Positions 31,742 to 46,700 of a stretch of DNA of 64,000 nucleotides are shown here, one piece after another (position 1 is the first letter of the stretch; every line of letters begins with the position of its first letter). Made by a program: the position numbers and the translations under genes. The DNA lies in NCBI GenBank assembly GCA_036250195.1, contig JAVHZZ010000006.1, positions 155,050,224 through 155,114,223 on the forward strand, read 5' to 3'. The notes under the pieces were generated by a model, which had not been told where the DNA came from, ran no database searches, and saw only the letters and a program-made list of their open reading frames with translations. The DNA comes from Mixophyes australis. Taxonomy: Eukaryota; Chordata; Amphibia; Anura; Limnodynastidae.

Positions 31742-34700
31742 GTACCGGGGGAGGGGCGGCAACACACCCCCTCATAGTGGTAGTCGGCAGCGCAAACACC
31801 TATGTCAGCACCCGATATCACACGCCTCCACAGCAGCACCCGGCACCCCGCCCCCCTTCTAGTGACACCCGGCACTACACTTCCCCCAACCCCCACCTTT
31901 CTAGTGACACCCGGCACTACACCGCCCTCTTCCAGTGTGACACCCGGCACTCTTTACCCCCACCTTTGTAGTGACACCCGGTTCTCCGTCCCATTCTAGT
32001 GACAATTGCTGCTTCGCCGCCTTTCTATTGAAACCAGTACACCCTCTCAGTGACACCCGAAACCACGCCCCCTTCTATTGACACAAGCTACTACACCCCC
32101 TTCCAGTGTCACCTGGTTTTGCCCCACCCCTTCTAATGAAGCCGGATACTCTGCCCCCTTTCTAGTGACACCTGGTACTATACCCACTCTACCAGTGACA
32201 CTTGGCATTTTTCACCCCCTCAAAATGACACCTGTTACTTCACCTGCCTTCTAGTGGCACTCTGCCTCCTTATTAGTGACACAGGGGATTTCTACCCCTC
32301 CCAGTGAAGGCTGGCACTGTGCATCTCCTGTACTGGGTTTTTATTTTTTTGGAACTCCAGGTGTGTAGCTTCCAATCACCCAGTGCTGTGCATAAAGCAC
32401 AACATACTAAAGGTTAAAGGGTCTTAAGGCTCACTTCTGCCACAAGGCTTTGCTGGACCCCATTCTCCCAGAGGTAGGCCAAAGCTTTCCCCATGGAGTT
32501 GTTTTATCAGCTCCAGAGCCACAACTTAGAATTCTAGCGCCTGGGGCGAGAAAGACAAATGCTGGCCCCTTAGCCCACAATTTTAACCAAATGAACCTAA
32601 AATATTGCTAAATTGCAGCCCCCTTCAGCATTGCGCCCTGGGCAGTCGCCCCTGTCGCACAGCTTTAGTTACGGCCATGATCAGCTCCCGCAGAAGAAGG
32701 GCCCCTCCGACAACTTGTGGAGAGTAGTGTTCTCCCCAGAAATTTTTGCCAGCCGGGTGGCATTAACAAGCAGCTGAATGTGGGCAGTTGTAATACTTTG
32801 CAATAATAATAAAAAATGTTGGAGGTTATTGCACACTCCTGCCAGGACTGGTCACACTAGTGGTCAGGGGTGTAACACACACACTGCTGGCTGTAGTGCT
32901 CACATAGTGCCTGTTATAATAGGAGAAACAATGGTTTATTTGATCATAATATGACTCTTTTGGGCTCAGTCAGCCAAGTGGCAGGTAAAAATAGCCAGGT
33001 GGAGCACCTGGGAATAAGGTGCTAGGGAGAACACTGGGAGAGGGTCATCCATAAGAGTATGGGCCCAAACACCTCATAACGTGAATAAAGTGCCATAGTG
33101 CAAAGTGCTCAATAAATAAAAAAAAAAGGCTAATGGCTAGTGAGTTATAAAAAAATGTTGTGATCCTGTTGAAAGGCCATGGCCAAGAAATAAAATGTTT
33201 TGCAGGAAGTTAAAAGGGGCATTGTGTTCTTTCTTTTAACTGTTCACAGTGGTGGTATAGAGTATAGACCCATCTGTGAGCACCCCTGTTCCTTAACTTG
33301 CCAGGGCACGCAGCACCTCAGGCCTCATGCAACCAGCCAGAGGGCCAAGTGTAGCACTTAACAAACATTCTAAGATGAACATATTTATTGTTTTCTATTT
33401 AAGTCCAGTGAGATACTGTGCTGGACACTTTGAACTTTGGACCCTTTCCTAAAGGGAAAATACCCCATTCCTCCCCATCACCCAGGAGCCAAAAGACCCC
33501 AGAATGGGACAAGGGTCTTCAGACCCACCTTTGCTGAAGCTAGGGAGGGCCCCTTGACACCCCGACTTCCTGAGCCAAAAGACAAGGATCGTTGGGGCCA
33601 CCCAGGGCCGCCATCAGGGGGGTACAGGGGGTACTGTTGTACCGGGCCCGGGCTCACCAGGGGGCCCGGTACAACAGCGCAGCACAGACTTACCTGGTGA
33701 CAGCCAGGCTGAAGACAGAGTAGCGGAGACCAGCGGGGCCCCAGGTAGGTATGTTTTGCTGTTGCTCATGGGGGGAGGGTGGACACGGGGGGCCCGTACT
33801 GGGCCCCATGATTGCTGAAGGCGGCCCTGGGGCCACCCACAATGAAAGAATCGGGCATACCCTATTCTCCCCTTAGTAGGCCAGAGCTTTCCTTAGAAAA
33901 ACTCTCTTCAACTTCCTCCTTAAGGGAAACTTGGGGAGAGGGTTGCCCATAAGGGTCTATACCCAAATCCCTTCCAAAAATTGTGACACGCACACACACC
34001 TAAAACAAAGTGAATAAATAATAAAAAAAATAATAATCCCTGTTTGTGCTTGCAAATAAGAGCTGTTAGCAACTGTCCTCAGGGAGATGCAATCTGTATA
34101 GCAAAAATAAATAATACAATTTTTTTGGACTGCTCTGGACACAGATCAAATATTGTACAGAAGAAAATAATTATGAACTGTTAATAAATATATAGCACAC
34201 CCAGGTCTGTAAAAAATTACACCCCTTTATATGCCTTTGAAAAACCAGTAAAAATCATTGAGAGGGCGGCAGAGTGCAAATAGCATTTCTAAGATATCCA
34301 AAGAATACAATACAGATAGAACAGAAATATTCTCTGTTAATGAGTTGACCATTATGTATTATTCTGTATATCCCAATTGTAGCTTAAGAGATAACCTGAA
34401 GCAGAACTCCTTTAATAAAAATCCAAATATCTTATGGAACTACAAGCCCCAGGTGAGAATAGTATAACATATATTTGTGTGGAGAGTAGCTGTAGCGTAT
34501 GTGATGGTTTTTTTTTTTGTTCCAAAATAGTATGTCACAAATTCCAAATATTATAGTTATTCAAGGAGGAAAAAGGAATAAGTACTTGCCCATTGGTGAA
34601 TGTTTAAGTCTATTAATTAGCAATCACTTGGCTGCATGAAAGGAAAATCATATGCCAGACAAGACGCACTTGCAGATGTCCAAAGCTCCTTCCTAATTAA

Positions 34701-37700
34701 AGATAGACCTTTCTACAAAAATAAAATGTACAAGCATATTTAAGGTGATTACATACGGTAATTCTAATTAACCCTGCATATCAAAATGTAAACAAATTGT
34801 TTTGAAAGAAAAAGTGCATGGTGCAAAATAAGTGGTGGTATCAATAAAATGGCAGAAGGCCCCAGTCTTGCAGCCGGAATGTATAAAAAAAATTTTTTTG
34901 CCACTGTAAAGAGATGTGGATGTTGCTGAAAAAAAGGTGCTGTGCAAAGTGCCTTACCTGTGCAAAGGCTTTCCCATCCACCAGTGTATGTTTGGGCACC
35001 CCTGGCTCAGGGGTTAAGCTGCATCCTAGCCAATGGCCAGATGACCAGGTGATGGCTCATCACCTACAGGGGGTGCCTTTAATTCCTCTGCGTACATTGT
35101 CATCTACACCTGATGTTGGTCAAAAGGCTGAGAAGTAGTAACCCAACTAATGGCACGCCTCTTCATAGTGACACCCTGACCCTGTATTAAACCCCATGTG
35201 GTGACACACCTCACCAGTTGAAGTGACAGCAGCTTCCCCCCCCCCACACACACACACGTACACACAGTAACATCCAGTGCTACTCAGACAATTTTTAGTA
35301 CACTGCCTCAGTGATCTCTAGTTCTGTAGATCCTCAAAGGTGACAACTGGGACTTCCCATGACCACAGTGATGCTTGCTACAACACCCCATCATCATAGC
35401 AACAACCAGCACTGCAGTCCTGTTAGTACTATCTGCCATGCATCTGATTTTGTTTTGTTTTTTTGTTGTTTTTATTTACCCCACCCCTTAGTGAGTTGGT
35501 AATATCCCCACCCATATTGTTACTCAATGCTACTCCCTCTTTCACAGTGGTCACCTAGTAGTAATCCCTATCCTCACCCCACTACTTGGCACTATCTTCC
35601 AAACATTGGTCAACTAGAAAAACCACTCCCACCAATAATTAAATTTGTAACAATCCCCTAGTGTTACTATCCCCCCTCCAGCCGCCCCCTGTTCTTGCAT
35701 GACTCTGTTATTAACTGGTATTACGCTCCTCTCTTGTAGTAATGGGTTGGTACCTTTTATGCAAATTCCATTATCAGCCAAGTTATTCTTCCCAGGTCAA
35801 TGCAGCAGATTTTCACTTAAACCTCTGTTGGATGGAAATTCTAGGGGCAAGCCTGCTGTGAGCTACATTCTAATCATGTAGATCGAGGACTGTGGCATAG
35901 ATCTTTTATTATTATCCAAACACAGGTGACAGGGTAAAGCAAATCAGGATGGCAAACCTGCACTAGTTCCACAGGCACATTTAGAATGTGAAGAGATCAG
36001 CTGTCAGTCTTTAGCAAGTCCCTCTAGAGATGTAGGCTGGCTCACTTTCTACATTAGAATGCAGCTTACCATGGCAGTTTTCCTCCTTTGGAAAAGACTC
36101 AGGTGGCTGTTGTAGTATTGGTTCTACTAAAAACAAAAGTTAACAATATTCCTGGATGCCTGTCAATTCTGCTGTAATGAATAAGTAAAGGAGATGCATG
36201 CAAGAGCCCAGAATGTTTTCATACCTTCTTGATACTTTAGCAGATAAATAAAATTTGTCTTTAAAGTGTTTTATTTTCACAGAAAGCAGCAGAGAAATTA
36301 AAGAACTCCAGTATACTTTTTTTTTTTTTTTTTGTTCCACCACCACATCTAAGTGGGAGAAGCGTACAGTGTTTTGAGAACATTTATTGGATGCCTGCCA
36401 CCAATGAACGTTTTCAAAATGGTGCATTTATACCACTTTCACACTGCTGCCCTGGCAATATCCCAGGTTTATGAACTCGGGATATTACTGGGAGACTGTG
36501 CAGGACACCCCAGCAAATTCCCAGGTAGACCAGTGTTCACACTGAACACTGGTCTGCCTGGGTCTACATGGCAACATCACAAGAGGAGCTTTGATTGGCT
36601 TTTCAATAGCTTTCGATGAGACCTGGGTTGAAAAACACGTGTCTCACTGTTCAGACTGGAGGCTACCGGGGTTGGACCTGGGAATAACCCTCCAAAAGAC
36701 CCGGGTCTAATTCCCAGGTCATCCGACCCAGGTTCATGCCCCTGGACCTGATCACACAGAGCGTCGATCTAGGTCTTTGTGGGCTCCCCCTGGCAATAAC
36801 CCGGGTTTTGAGGCAGTGCGAATGGGGTATTAGTGCTTTTATCATGTATACTTCTCTAGAGTGTTGTGAAGAAAGAAGGAACAGGTACCAGTGCCAACTT
36901 TTTACAGGTTACTTGGCAACTACAGTTCCATTTGGGGAAGGGGGATTAATTCTAATTTTTACTAGCGTTCTTTTTTAACACAAAACCTTTAATAACCATT
37001 TTATCAATTGGTGGATATTTAATTTAAAAATTGCATGTAGTTAAGGCAAAGAAGAAAATTTGTAGCACTCACTAATACTACAATCTCCTCATCCTCCATA
37101 ATACTTCCTTGCTCTTATCTCAACAAGGAATAACCCTAGCAAGTTGCTATCGCTATATCCCCAGTGATGCATGGTGCAGTCTGTCCTACAACATTAAACC
37201 ACTTAATTTAACCAGTTGCTTGTAAATCATATTTTTATGCCAAGAATGTACTCTCCGAGTTTATGGATGGGTCTCTTGTTTTAACGCTTTTTTTCCTGAA
37301 CTATGTAAATCATTTTGATTTGCTTGGGGTTTTGTTTTTTGGTGTATTGTAATGTTTCTGTCCCAAATTTACTTCCACTTTTTTTTTCTTTGTTTTGTGC
37401 CCTTAAGACTAATACCTGAAAGTACTGATACACTACTCATACTATCACTCTCCTAGCTATGTAACACATAGACAGATGTGTTTATACTAAATTCATAGCA
37501 GCAGACTCCCTACCACCATTTTATGCATATGGCGCACAACGTATCGCTCACTTGCATATGACTTCTGAGTATTTCTCTATAGGTATCTGTGTTCTACAGT
37601 GACACTAGAACGTCACTTCAGCTTGGCAAAATGCTGGAACTACAGAACGTGCAATGCCAGGACAATCTCCATGGATCACTGGAGTCTCCAAAAGCAACAC

Positions 37701-40700
37701 CAACGCAGGCCCAACCTGTACAAAGCTGTACTCAGCCGGTGCTTTCCACTGCTGTCACTAAACACAGGTCAGGGTCCATGTACTGTAGACTAGTCTAGAG
37801 CATAAGACTTGGCAGTATATTAAATAACAATTGTGTAAACTGGGCATTACAGGGTTGTAGGACAAATTCTCAGTTTTCATAGCAGTGTGGGATGGTTACA
37901 GCATAGTATAGTGAATATAGATTCAGGCCTTTAACTGCCATTATGTGACGCTTATATACTGAGTAGCATTTAAACTAGTCATGTTGCAACCAGTGGCGGA
38001 TTGGGGGGGCGATCGGGGCAATCGCCCCCCCTAGCAGGGGCTTGCTGCAGGTCCGCTCAGCAGTGACAATGTGCTGCCCGGCTGCTCTGATTGTGCCTAA
38101 ATCGCCCCCCCCCCCCCCCCAAATCGCCCGGGGTAGAATATCTTTCTAGATCCGCCCCTGGTTACAACAAATGTAGAGTCAAAAAGAATTGGAAAGTGAA
38201 CATGTGACTTTGCTTTGTATTTTTGTATTTACAACAAAGTGTATACAACACTTTAAAAGAAAAAAAAAAAGCAAATATCTAGTTTTTATACTGTGGTTCT
38301 CCCGAGAGTGTACAATGAGAAGGACTGTATTTGTTCCATCTGCTGGCTTAAAACAGTGCTGTACAAAGCCAGTGTGTTACTTGTCAGATTCCTCATTCTC
38401 ACTTTGACTATGGCCACACATGTAATATCAGAAAATGATCCTGATATCTTGAGCATTCTCGAAAAATATAACCAACAGATGACCAGTGTCAGCCTGTTTG
38501 TGAGGCTATCTCCAATAACAGGCCTCAAAGTGTACTTAAGTTTGAAATAGATACTGACTCACATGCTAGGTGACAGGTAGACTGATTTCCTTTGGGTGAC
38601 CATTAATACGTTGTATTAAAGGGGACACTTGCTTGTGTGTGCAGGTGGAGAGTAGACCATTCTATTTGTAGGATATTGTTATAGGGAGCTTGATTTATAT
38701 CTAACATGTCTGTGTCTTTTCTCCAGGCTCGATGAAGCAATAGCCGCAGCCGCTCTCACGAGTTTGTCCTCTGGTCCCATGGTCCTTGCTGCTGCAACAG
38801 GTATTTGTATGCCTAAGGACATGCTAAGAATACCTTCTGTTAGCAACCATCTTGGATTTCTGATTAACACACATGTCGTCTATATTGAAGTACATCAACA
38901 GTTGACATAAAGAGAGCATGACTCTAATGGACATTGTGTAGTTCTTAACACCAATGGTTGCCCAAAAGTATTCAATTGTAAGAGTTTACCACAGTAAAGG
39001 TAGACATGACTGGGATGACAATAGTGGAGCATTCCAGCCACAATTGCTTAATCTTCAAAACTTTGTCAGGCATATACAACCAGAATAGACCTATATCTGT
39101 AAGACGGAGCTAATTGAACTGGCCTCAACCACAGTCTTAGAGAAGAAATTCAGTTTAGGCTGAATATCCTAGTAGAACCCAGTCCCAAAACATTAAATAG
39201 CTGGTGTCTGGTGGTCAAGTAATCTGGTCGGTCCCCTGACTTTTTGCATGCTCCCACTGCTGCAGCTCACTTCCTCTTGGTTGACGACATGCTATCTTAC
39301 TGAAGAAAGATGGGTTTGGCAGGAGCATTGAGTCCCACAATGTCTTTTGAGATCCATTTTTCAGCAATAAGCATTCTGGCTAGAAACAATGTAGAGGTCT
39401 TTGGGGATTGCAGTTGAGACTGGGGGTTGAGAGGGAGAGAGACACAACACCCAGGGAAAGTCATTGGAATTCCAATGTTAGATTGTAATAAGTTGTTTCT
39501 ATGAAATCTGTTGCATTTGAAAGCTTGTGTCTCCCAGAAAGAAGCGATTCAGCTGTGGGCCTCACATGACTTGGATTAAATACTCTGCTGCTGTTAAAAT
39601 CCAGCTAATCCCAAAATACAATTTCAAATATGAAATAGAGTATCCACTGGAGTATACACTGATCAGCCACAACATTAAATCCACCTGTCTGATATTATGT
39701 AGGTCCCCCTCCTGCCCCAAAACAGCTCTGATCCATAGAGGCATGGACTCCACAAAAGCTCTTAAGGTGTCCTGTGCTATCTGGCACCAAGATGTTGGCA
39801 GCAGTTCTTTTAAGTCCTGTAAGTTGTGAGGTGGGGCCTCCATGGCATGGACTTGTTTTTCTAACACATCGCACAGATGCTGAATCTGTTTGAGGTCTTT
39901 GGAATTTGGAGATCAAGTCCACACCTACAACTCTGTCATGTTCCTGAAACCATTCCTTGAACAATTTTTGCAGTGTGGCAGGGTGCATATTATCCTGCTG
40001 AAAGAGGTCACTGCTATCAGGGAATAGCGTTGCTATGAAGGGGTGTACTTGGTCTGCAACAATGTTTAGGTAGGTGGCAGGTGTCAAAGTAACATCCGCA
40101 TGAATATTCTAGGCAATGTTCTGTTGGGGAAACCTTGCTTTCGTCCCATAGTGCATCCTGGGGTCTTCCCCAGGTAAACGACGCTCCCGGCCGTCCACAT
40201 GATGTAGAAGAGAGCAGGCTACCTTCTTCCATTGCTCCATGGTTCAGTTCTGGTGCTTTTTGTAGGTGTTTTTGGCAGTGGACAGGGGTCTGCATGGGCA
40301 ATCTGACCGGTCTGTGACTGCACAGCAAGCTGCGACACTGATTTCTGACACCTTTCTATCATAGCCAGCGTTAACTTTTTCAGCATTTTGTGCTATAGTA
40401 GCACTTCTGTGGGATTGAATTAGATTAGCTAGACTTAGCTCCTGATGCTCATCATTGAGCCTTGAGCACCCATGTCCCTTTGCCAGTTCACTTGTTATCC
40501 TGTGTTGCACCACTTTGGTAGGTACTTGCCAGTGCATACTGGGAACACCCCATAAGACCTGCCATTTTGGAGATGCTCTGACCTAGTTGTCTAGCCATCA
40601 AAATTTGCCGTTGTCAGTGCCGCTTGGTCCCTTACGCTTGCCTTTTATATATCCCACTCCTTGACTGGTGCAATTGTAATAATCAATGTTATTCACTTCA

Positions 40701-43700
40701 CTTGTCAGTGGTTTTAATTTTGTGGCTGATTGGTGTATAATATCAATATAAAAGTTTTTAATTAAAGATAATTGACATTTAATATCCCCTTGTTACCTAA
40801 ATATAGGAAATTTGAAATAGAAACCATCTCTCGACCCAGCCTTTGTTTTTAGGTCTGCTTTTATTTTGCCAATTTGTGTCTCTTTGTTTTGACTGTCCTT
40901 TTTTTCCCTTTCTGGCACTGTGGCGCCTTACAAATCATAATAATGCATAAGAAACCGTGCAAAACATTGCACTTCGACAACAAATGGGTAAAAATTGGTT
41001 TGCATCTCATTATTATTATTATGCCTAATTTATAAAGCGCCACAGATTCCACCGCGCCAGATACAGAAGCAAGTAACCAATAGATGAGGTAATACATGTC
41101 AGCGGCTCAAACGAGTGTGAGTAATGCTATGGGGACTTACTCAGAGTGCAACAAAAGACGGGACGTACGAGGGACAGGAGACGTGGGACAATAGGTAGAG
41201 AGGACCCTGCCCGCGAGGGCTTACATTCTAAAGGGATGGGTGGTGAGACAGTAGGACCAACTGGGAGAAAAAACTTAGATGACAGAAGAGGTGATGGATA
41301 TAATGGTTAAGCGGTGATAGGATAGGCAAGCTTGAAAAGGTGAGCGTTTGAAGGACTGAAGGTAGGCGGAAAGTCGAGTCAGACGGGGTAGGGAGCTCCA
41401 GAGATTAGGGGCAGCACGGCAGAAGTCTTGGAGGCGAGCATGGGAAGAGGTAATGAGGGGTGAATTGAGGCGGAGGTCAGAGGTGGATTGGAGTGGTCTC
41501 GAGACAAGGTCAGATGTAAGGGGAAGAAGTGCTGGTAAGGGCTTTGTAAGTGAGGGTAAGGAGCTTGAACTGAATTCTGAAATGAATAGGGAGCCAGTGA
41601 AGGGATTTACGCAGAGGAGAAGTGGAAGAGGTGCGGTGGGAGAGGAAGATGAACCTAGCCGTAGCATTCTGTATGGGTTGAAGGTCAGAAGTGCGAGAGT
41701 GAGGAAGACCAGTGAGAAGGCGGTTGCAATAGTGGAGACGATAAATGATGAGTGAATGGACCAGGATTTTGGTTGCTTTCTGAGAGAGGAAGGGACGGAT
41801 TTTCATAGTGTTACGGAGGCAGAAGTGGCAGGATTTGGTGAGGGACTGGATATGAGGGGTAAAGCTGAGGGCTGAATCAAGGGTGACTCCAAGGCAGCGG
41901 GCTTGGGTGACAGGAGAAAGAATTATGTTGTCAACTAAGAGGGAGATGGTGGGAGGGATAGCAACATTGGCAGGAGGAAAGATGATGAGCTCAGATTTGG
42001 AGATGTTGAGTTCAGGAAGCGCTGTGACCTCTAAAAGAGCGGCCAGAGAGGTAGGAGGCAAACCAGGAGAGCGCTGTTTCACAAAGACCTATGGAGTGAA
42101 GGGTGGTGAGAAGAGAATAATCGACGGTGTCAAAAGCAGCAGAGAGGTCGAGGAGTACGAGAAGTGAACATTGGACTTAGCTGAGAGCAAGTCATTTGTT
42201 ACTTTAGTAAGGCAGTTTCAGTTGAGTGAAGGGGATGGAAGCCAGACTGGAGTGGGAAGAGAGAAAGTGGGTCAGACGATTGAGAATTTTATAAGCAAAG
42301 GAAAGCAAACGACTTGTCTTCAGAGTTATGGGGCGATATTTGGAGAGAGAGAATGGGTCAAGGGAAGGTTTCTTGAGAATAGGAGAGATGAGAGAGCATG
42401 CTTGAAGGCCGAGGGGAAGATACCAGTGGGGGGAGAGAGGTTAGAGGTGAGCAAGGTGACAACAGGCATTGGAAGAGAGGGAGCGGAGGAACTTGGAGGG
42501 GACAGGATCGAGAGGACAGGTTGTAGAAGAGGATCACAGTAACAGGTGGGTAGGAGTCAAGGGTGGCAGAGTGAGTGATCGAGAGGACAGGTGAAGGGAG
42601 GCAAGTCTAAAGAAGATATCATTTTGTATAGAGTCAATTTTGTCTTGAAGTAGGTGGCAAAGTCAAGAGCGGTGATTGAGGGGGGAGGAGGTGGGGAACG
42701 ATACAGTAGAGAATTAATGGTAGCAAAGAGGCGTCTGGGTTTATTGGACAGGGAGGAGATCAGGGATGTGAAATAGATTTGTTTGGCAAGAGAGAGGGCA
42801 GAATAGTAGGAGGAAAGGATGAATTTATAGTGGGTGAAGTCAGCAATGGAGCCGGATTTTCTCCATTGGCGTTCAGAGGAGCTGGAGCACTTTTGGAGGA
42901 GACAAGTAAGAGGGGAGTGCCAGGGTTGGCGTTTAGATTGACTGGGACAAAGGGTGGTGGCAGGGGCTGCAGTATCAAGGACAACAGAGTGTGGTGTTGT
43001 AACGAGACATAGCAGCGTTTGGACATGATAGGGAAGAAATGGAAGGAGAAGGACAGGGAGGGTTCAGGAGGAATAACACTGAAGGTGTAGCCAGGAGATG
43101 GTAGGACACCTACACCACCTCCTTGGTGGTCCCCAGAACGGGGACTGTGGTTGAAGGAGAGATCCCCCGTGGGAGAATGCAGCGGGGAAAGCTGTATCAG
43201 AGGGGAAATTCCACGTTTCTGTAAGGGCCAGGAGACCAAAGGAATGAGAGAGGAAGAGGTCATGAATGGGAGTGCGTTTGTTGCACACAGATCTTGCATT
43301 CCAGAGTGCACAGGACAGGGAAGGCGAGTAAGAGGAGTGATGGGAATAAGGTTGGCGGGATTGGCTGTTCGGCGGAGACGGGCGATATTTGGTGGAGGGG
43401 AATAGGCTTGGGTCTGTAGTATGGAGTAGTGATGTGGGGGAGCCATGAGGGGGAATGGGTGGGTGGAAGTGCTGAATAAGGTACAGGAGATGTAGTAATT
43501 GAGACCTTGCAGAGTCATGAAATAGGAGAGCAATATTGCGTGGAAAAGACAAATGAGTATGGCAGAAGGTAGGGACTGTGACAGGTTACAAGTGAGGTGA
43601 GGAAAGAGAACAGGACAAGTGAGTAAAGTGAGAGACTAGACGTAGTAGGAGAGTGAAGAGGAAGAAAATATGTAAAAGGACCAGCAAGGGAAAAGGGAAG

Positions 43701-46700
43701 TAGTTAGGACAGTAGAGATAAGTGAGTAAGAAACAGTAAGTCAGGGACATAGGGCAGGATTGGAGAGAGATTGTAAAACATTAGCCACAGTGGAAGGTGC
43801 ACTGAGGTAGCTGTGTATGAACAGTTTGCAAGGGGGAGCAGGGGCGCCACTTAGAGAATCTGGGTAAGTGGAGCAACAAGTGTGTTTTGAAGGTGGGAAT
43901 ACAAGCAACAGCATAGGTGAAACCAACATTCATAATCAAACAGCAAATGCAAGAATTAAAGTTGAGAAACAGATCAACGGGGTGTGCAGGCAATGCTCAG
44001 TGCCGGTGGTGGAGGATTTCAGAGCTCACAGAGGATTGTTGAATGTTTTCCTCATGTAGCAGTGTTTCCAGATAGAATATTCTCCTTTTGTTCTCCTCTT
44101 GTTCAACTCTTGTGTAACTCTTACTATGTTATCTAAATTTTAATACACCTAGAAGTTATCCTCACTTAGAAGAAATCCTTACTAGCTAACACAGCCTAAC
44201 CTCATGCAGCATATTTGAATTAACCAAGTATTTGTATTATCATTGAGGCACAGAGCATATCTATACAAAATTGAGACTGGAGCCTTACAGGGAAAAAACG
44301 TAACATTTTTGAAGCCTCAGTATTGTTGTGGTCTAGAGCCACAAATATCATTTCCTTTTACCATTTCACTTAAATGTATTAAGTTCTGTCCCTGAGAAGA
44401 GACATGAATAGAGGCAAGATAATGGCTTGACAGAGCTACAGCTGAACTGATAAACTGTGTTGTACCCTAAAGTTCTTAAGTTGGTGCCAGTTCAAAGGAG
44501 ACTTTCTATATTAGAACTTTGGAGGCTCATGCGTTTGGTTGTCTCTCAGTTACTTTAAATAAAAGCTAACTGCTGATTAAAGGAGCAGACACTAAAGTAG
44601 AAAACCTTTGTTTCCTTCCAGTTTAGGTGGAGACAGATACACAAGTAAAAACATCCCTGGACAGTATATAAGGCTACTCCTGCTCTTGCCATACGGCTTT
44701 TACTGTCTTTAGATAGGTCAGGTAGTGTTTGTTCTTTTTCAGTAGTGCAGGGGCTTGCCTACTTTGTGGTCCTGGCAATGCACCATCCGTAGTGTAAGCC
44801 GAAGACTGGACTGGCTATCCATAGAACACCAATTAGCTACCTCTGGGAGCAGATCTGGTGTGTAATTTGAATCTTCCGCCACATTCACTTATATCTGTGC
44901 TATCCCTGCATCGTGTCATAAGTCAAAGGGTGCCAAAATGGAGGACCAGGCAAGCATAGGGCTTGGTACTGCTCTTAACATTCCCTGTTCCTGTGAATAG
45001 GAGTCTGCTACCTTCACTGGTGGTATAGCACCCAGACATCTGAGGTTGGACGCATGCTCCAACGTGCTCCAAACAGCGGAAGGGCACCTGATGTAGGTAA
45101 GCCTCTGAGTCTGGAGTGCTTTATTATTCCTGTATTAATATATTGTAGTTGGTGGTTAGTAATATCCAGTCCTTTCAGTACTTTTGTAGAGCTTGTGAAA
45201 GAGATGAAGAACAGCAAAGTACAACAAAATAAAGTTTGTGGAGCCTGTGATAAACCTTTTAATAGCTGAATCTGAAGGGGGTGTTTTCTGCAATGTGTTG
45301 TTCTCAAGCTAAGGGAAGACTCTTGTAGCCTGGATGAAGGCTTTTTTTGTAACCAAGGATGATCTGTGTGCTATGTAAAGCAGAAAGAACAAGATTTATG
45401 ACAACTATGTATTTTGAAGATGGGTACGATCAAAGTGGGATTGTTCAGGAAATTTAAATGACTGCTATAGCAATGAATCTTAAAGTGACACATAGGATGT
45501 TTAATATGGATAAGGTGGAACTTTTGCTCAAGTCTTATCGAGTTGAATGAGGAAACAACTTCCACTGCAGCTCAGAAATCTCTTTGAAGACTATAATAAA
45601 AAAGGTTTTTCCTGTACATATAGTTGTGAAGGAACCTATTGATATATGTTTCAATCTAACTCAGAGATCAGAACATACCGTACTCTTCCATTCAGTGATG
45701 GAGCTTGGTTCCAAAAGTGACTGCACCTATAACCAGTATGTCAGCAAGAACTATGATCTCTTTTGAAGATTGGGGCCCTCTAAGGGGCCCTTTGTGACTG
45801 AATGGGCATACTATTCTATCCGGTCTTTGGCAGTGATCGTTGGGTGAGGGACCTTACACAGTTTATCTGGGTTTCTTTCTCCCCGTCGGTAACTAATTGT
45901 TACTGACCACTTCTACTGGTGTCACCTGCCCCTAACCACTCACTGACTGAATGCCAACTGCACAATAGGTGCAGGAGGATAGTGCTCCACCAGGCTCCTT
46001 TACAGGTGCCTGGAACCGTTTACTTCTGGGTAATTGGTATAAAGCCTGCAGAGCCACATTGCTGTGGGCTCTATGGTACCCTCTGACTTGTTTGTTATGA
46101 ATCAGAGCTGCTGGGTAGAGCATTGACAGACACGCTGGGCTCAACGCAGGACAGCTGGGGAACAGATTGGAGTGTAAGCTCTTATCTGTTGGTCATAGGA
46201 TACAGCAGGGAATAGGCATCAGGCAGAATCTTGAAGTAGTGATGATTTATTACTATATTACTTTAACTGTTCCACACTATTTTGATGTACTAGTGATCAT
46301 CCAGAAGTACAACTGGTATGTATCATTTGAAATACAAATTACAACTTTTATATATTTTCTGACACATGTGTTTGTAGGCGGTTATCCTGCTCCCTGCCCA
46401 TACATGGCACCACAAAGTATGAGATCAATATTCAATATTTAGCATCGGGATGCAGTATGTGCTCTAAACTTTGTATTTAACATAATTTAAACTTAACAAA
46501 ATTTACATCAATTTGTGATTTCCCAAATTACTTGCTGTTCCATTATTCAGATAGTTCCCCTGTCTCTCTAACAGGACACACAGAATAAAAGGATAATGTC
46601 CCTCTGCTGTGAATTCAGGCTTAAAAGATGTGTTGGTTACTTACATTAAAAGCTTAATTAGCATGGAATTTCTGTCCTTCAGAAAAGTTACAGAACCAAG

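Larger units (their letters stand above)
31742..37582 (+). other. slc2a4rg intron 1
   Basis: A 5.8-kb intron beginning gtaccggggg and ending tttctctatag. The first 100 bp remain CpG-rich. It then holds a degenerate minisatellite (31850-32310), hAT-type MITEs (32728-33040, 33603-33829), a second minisatellite-like stretch (35150-35700), a poly-T tract at 36318-36333 and a large MITE (36430-36836). I see no further coding exon. Confidence 0.65.

Noticed and set aside
38293..38550. 85-codon plus-strand open frame between slc2a4rg exons 2 and 3
   Set aside because: It has no recognisable domain and no splice sites that fit the phases of the neighbouring exons; the exon 2 to exon 3 junction is already in phase.
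42171..42542. 123-codon plus-strand frame, and others across 41.4-43.5 kb
   Set aside because: They are antisense shadows of the L2-type LINE on the minus strand.
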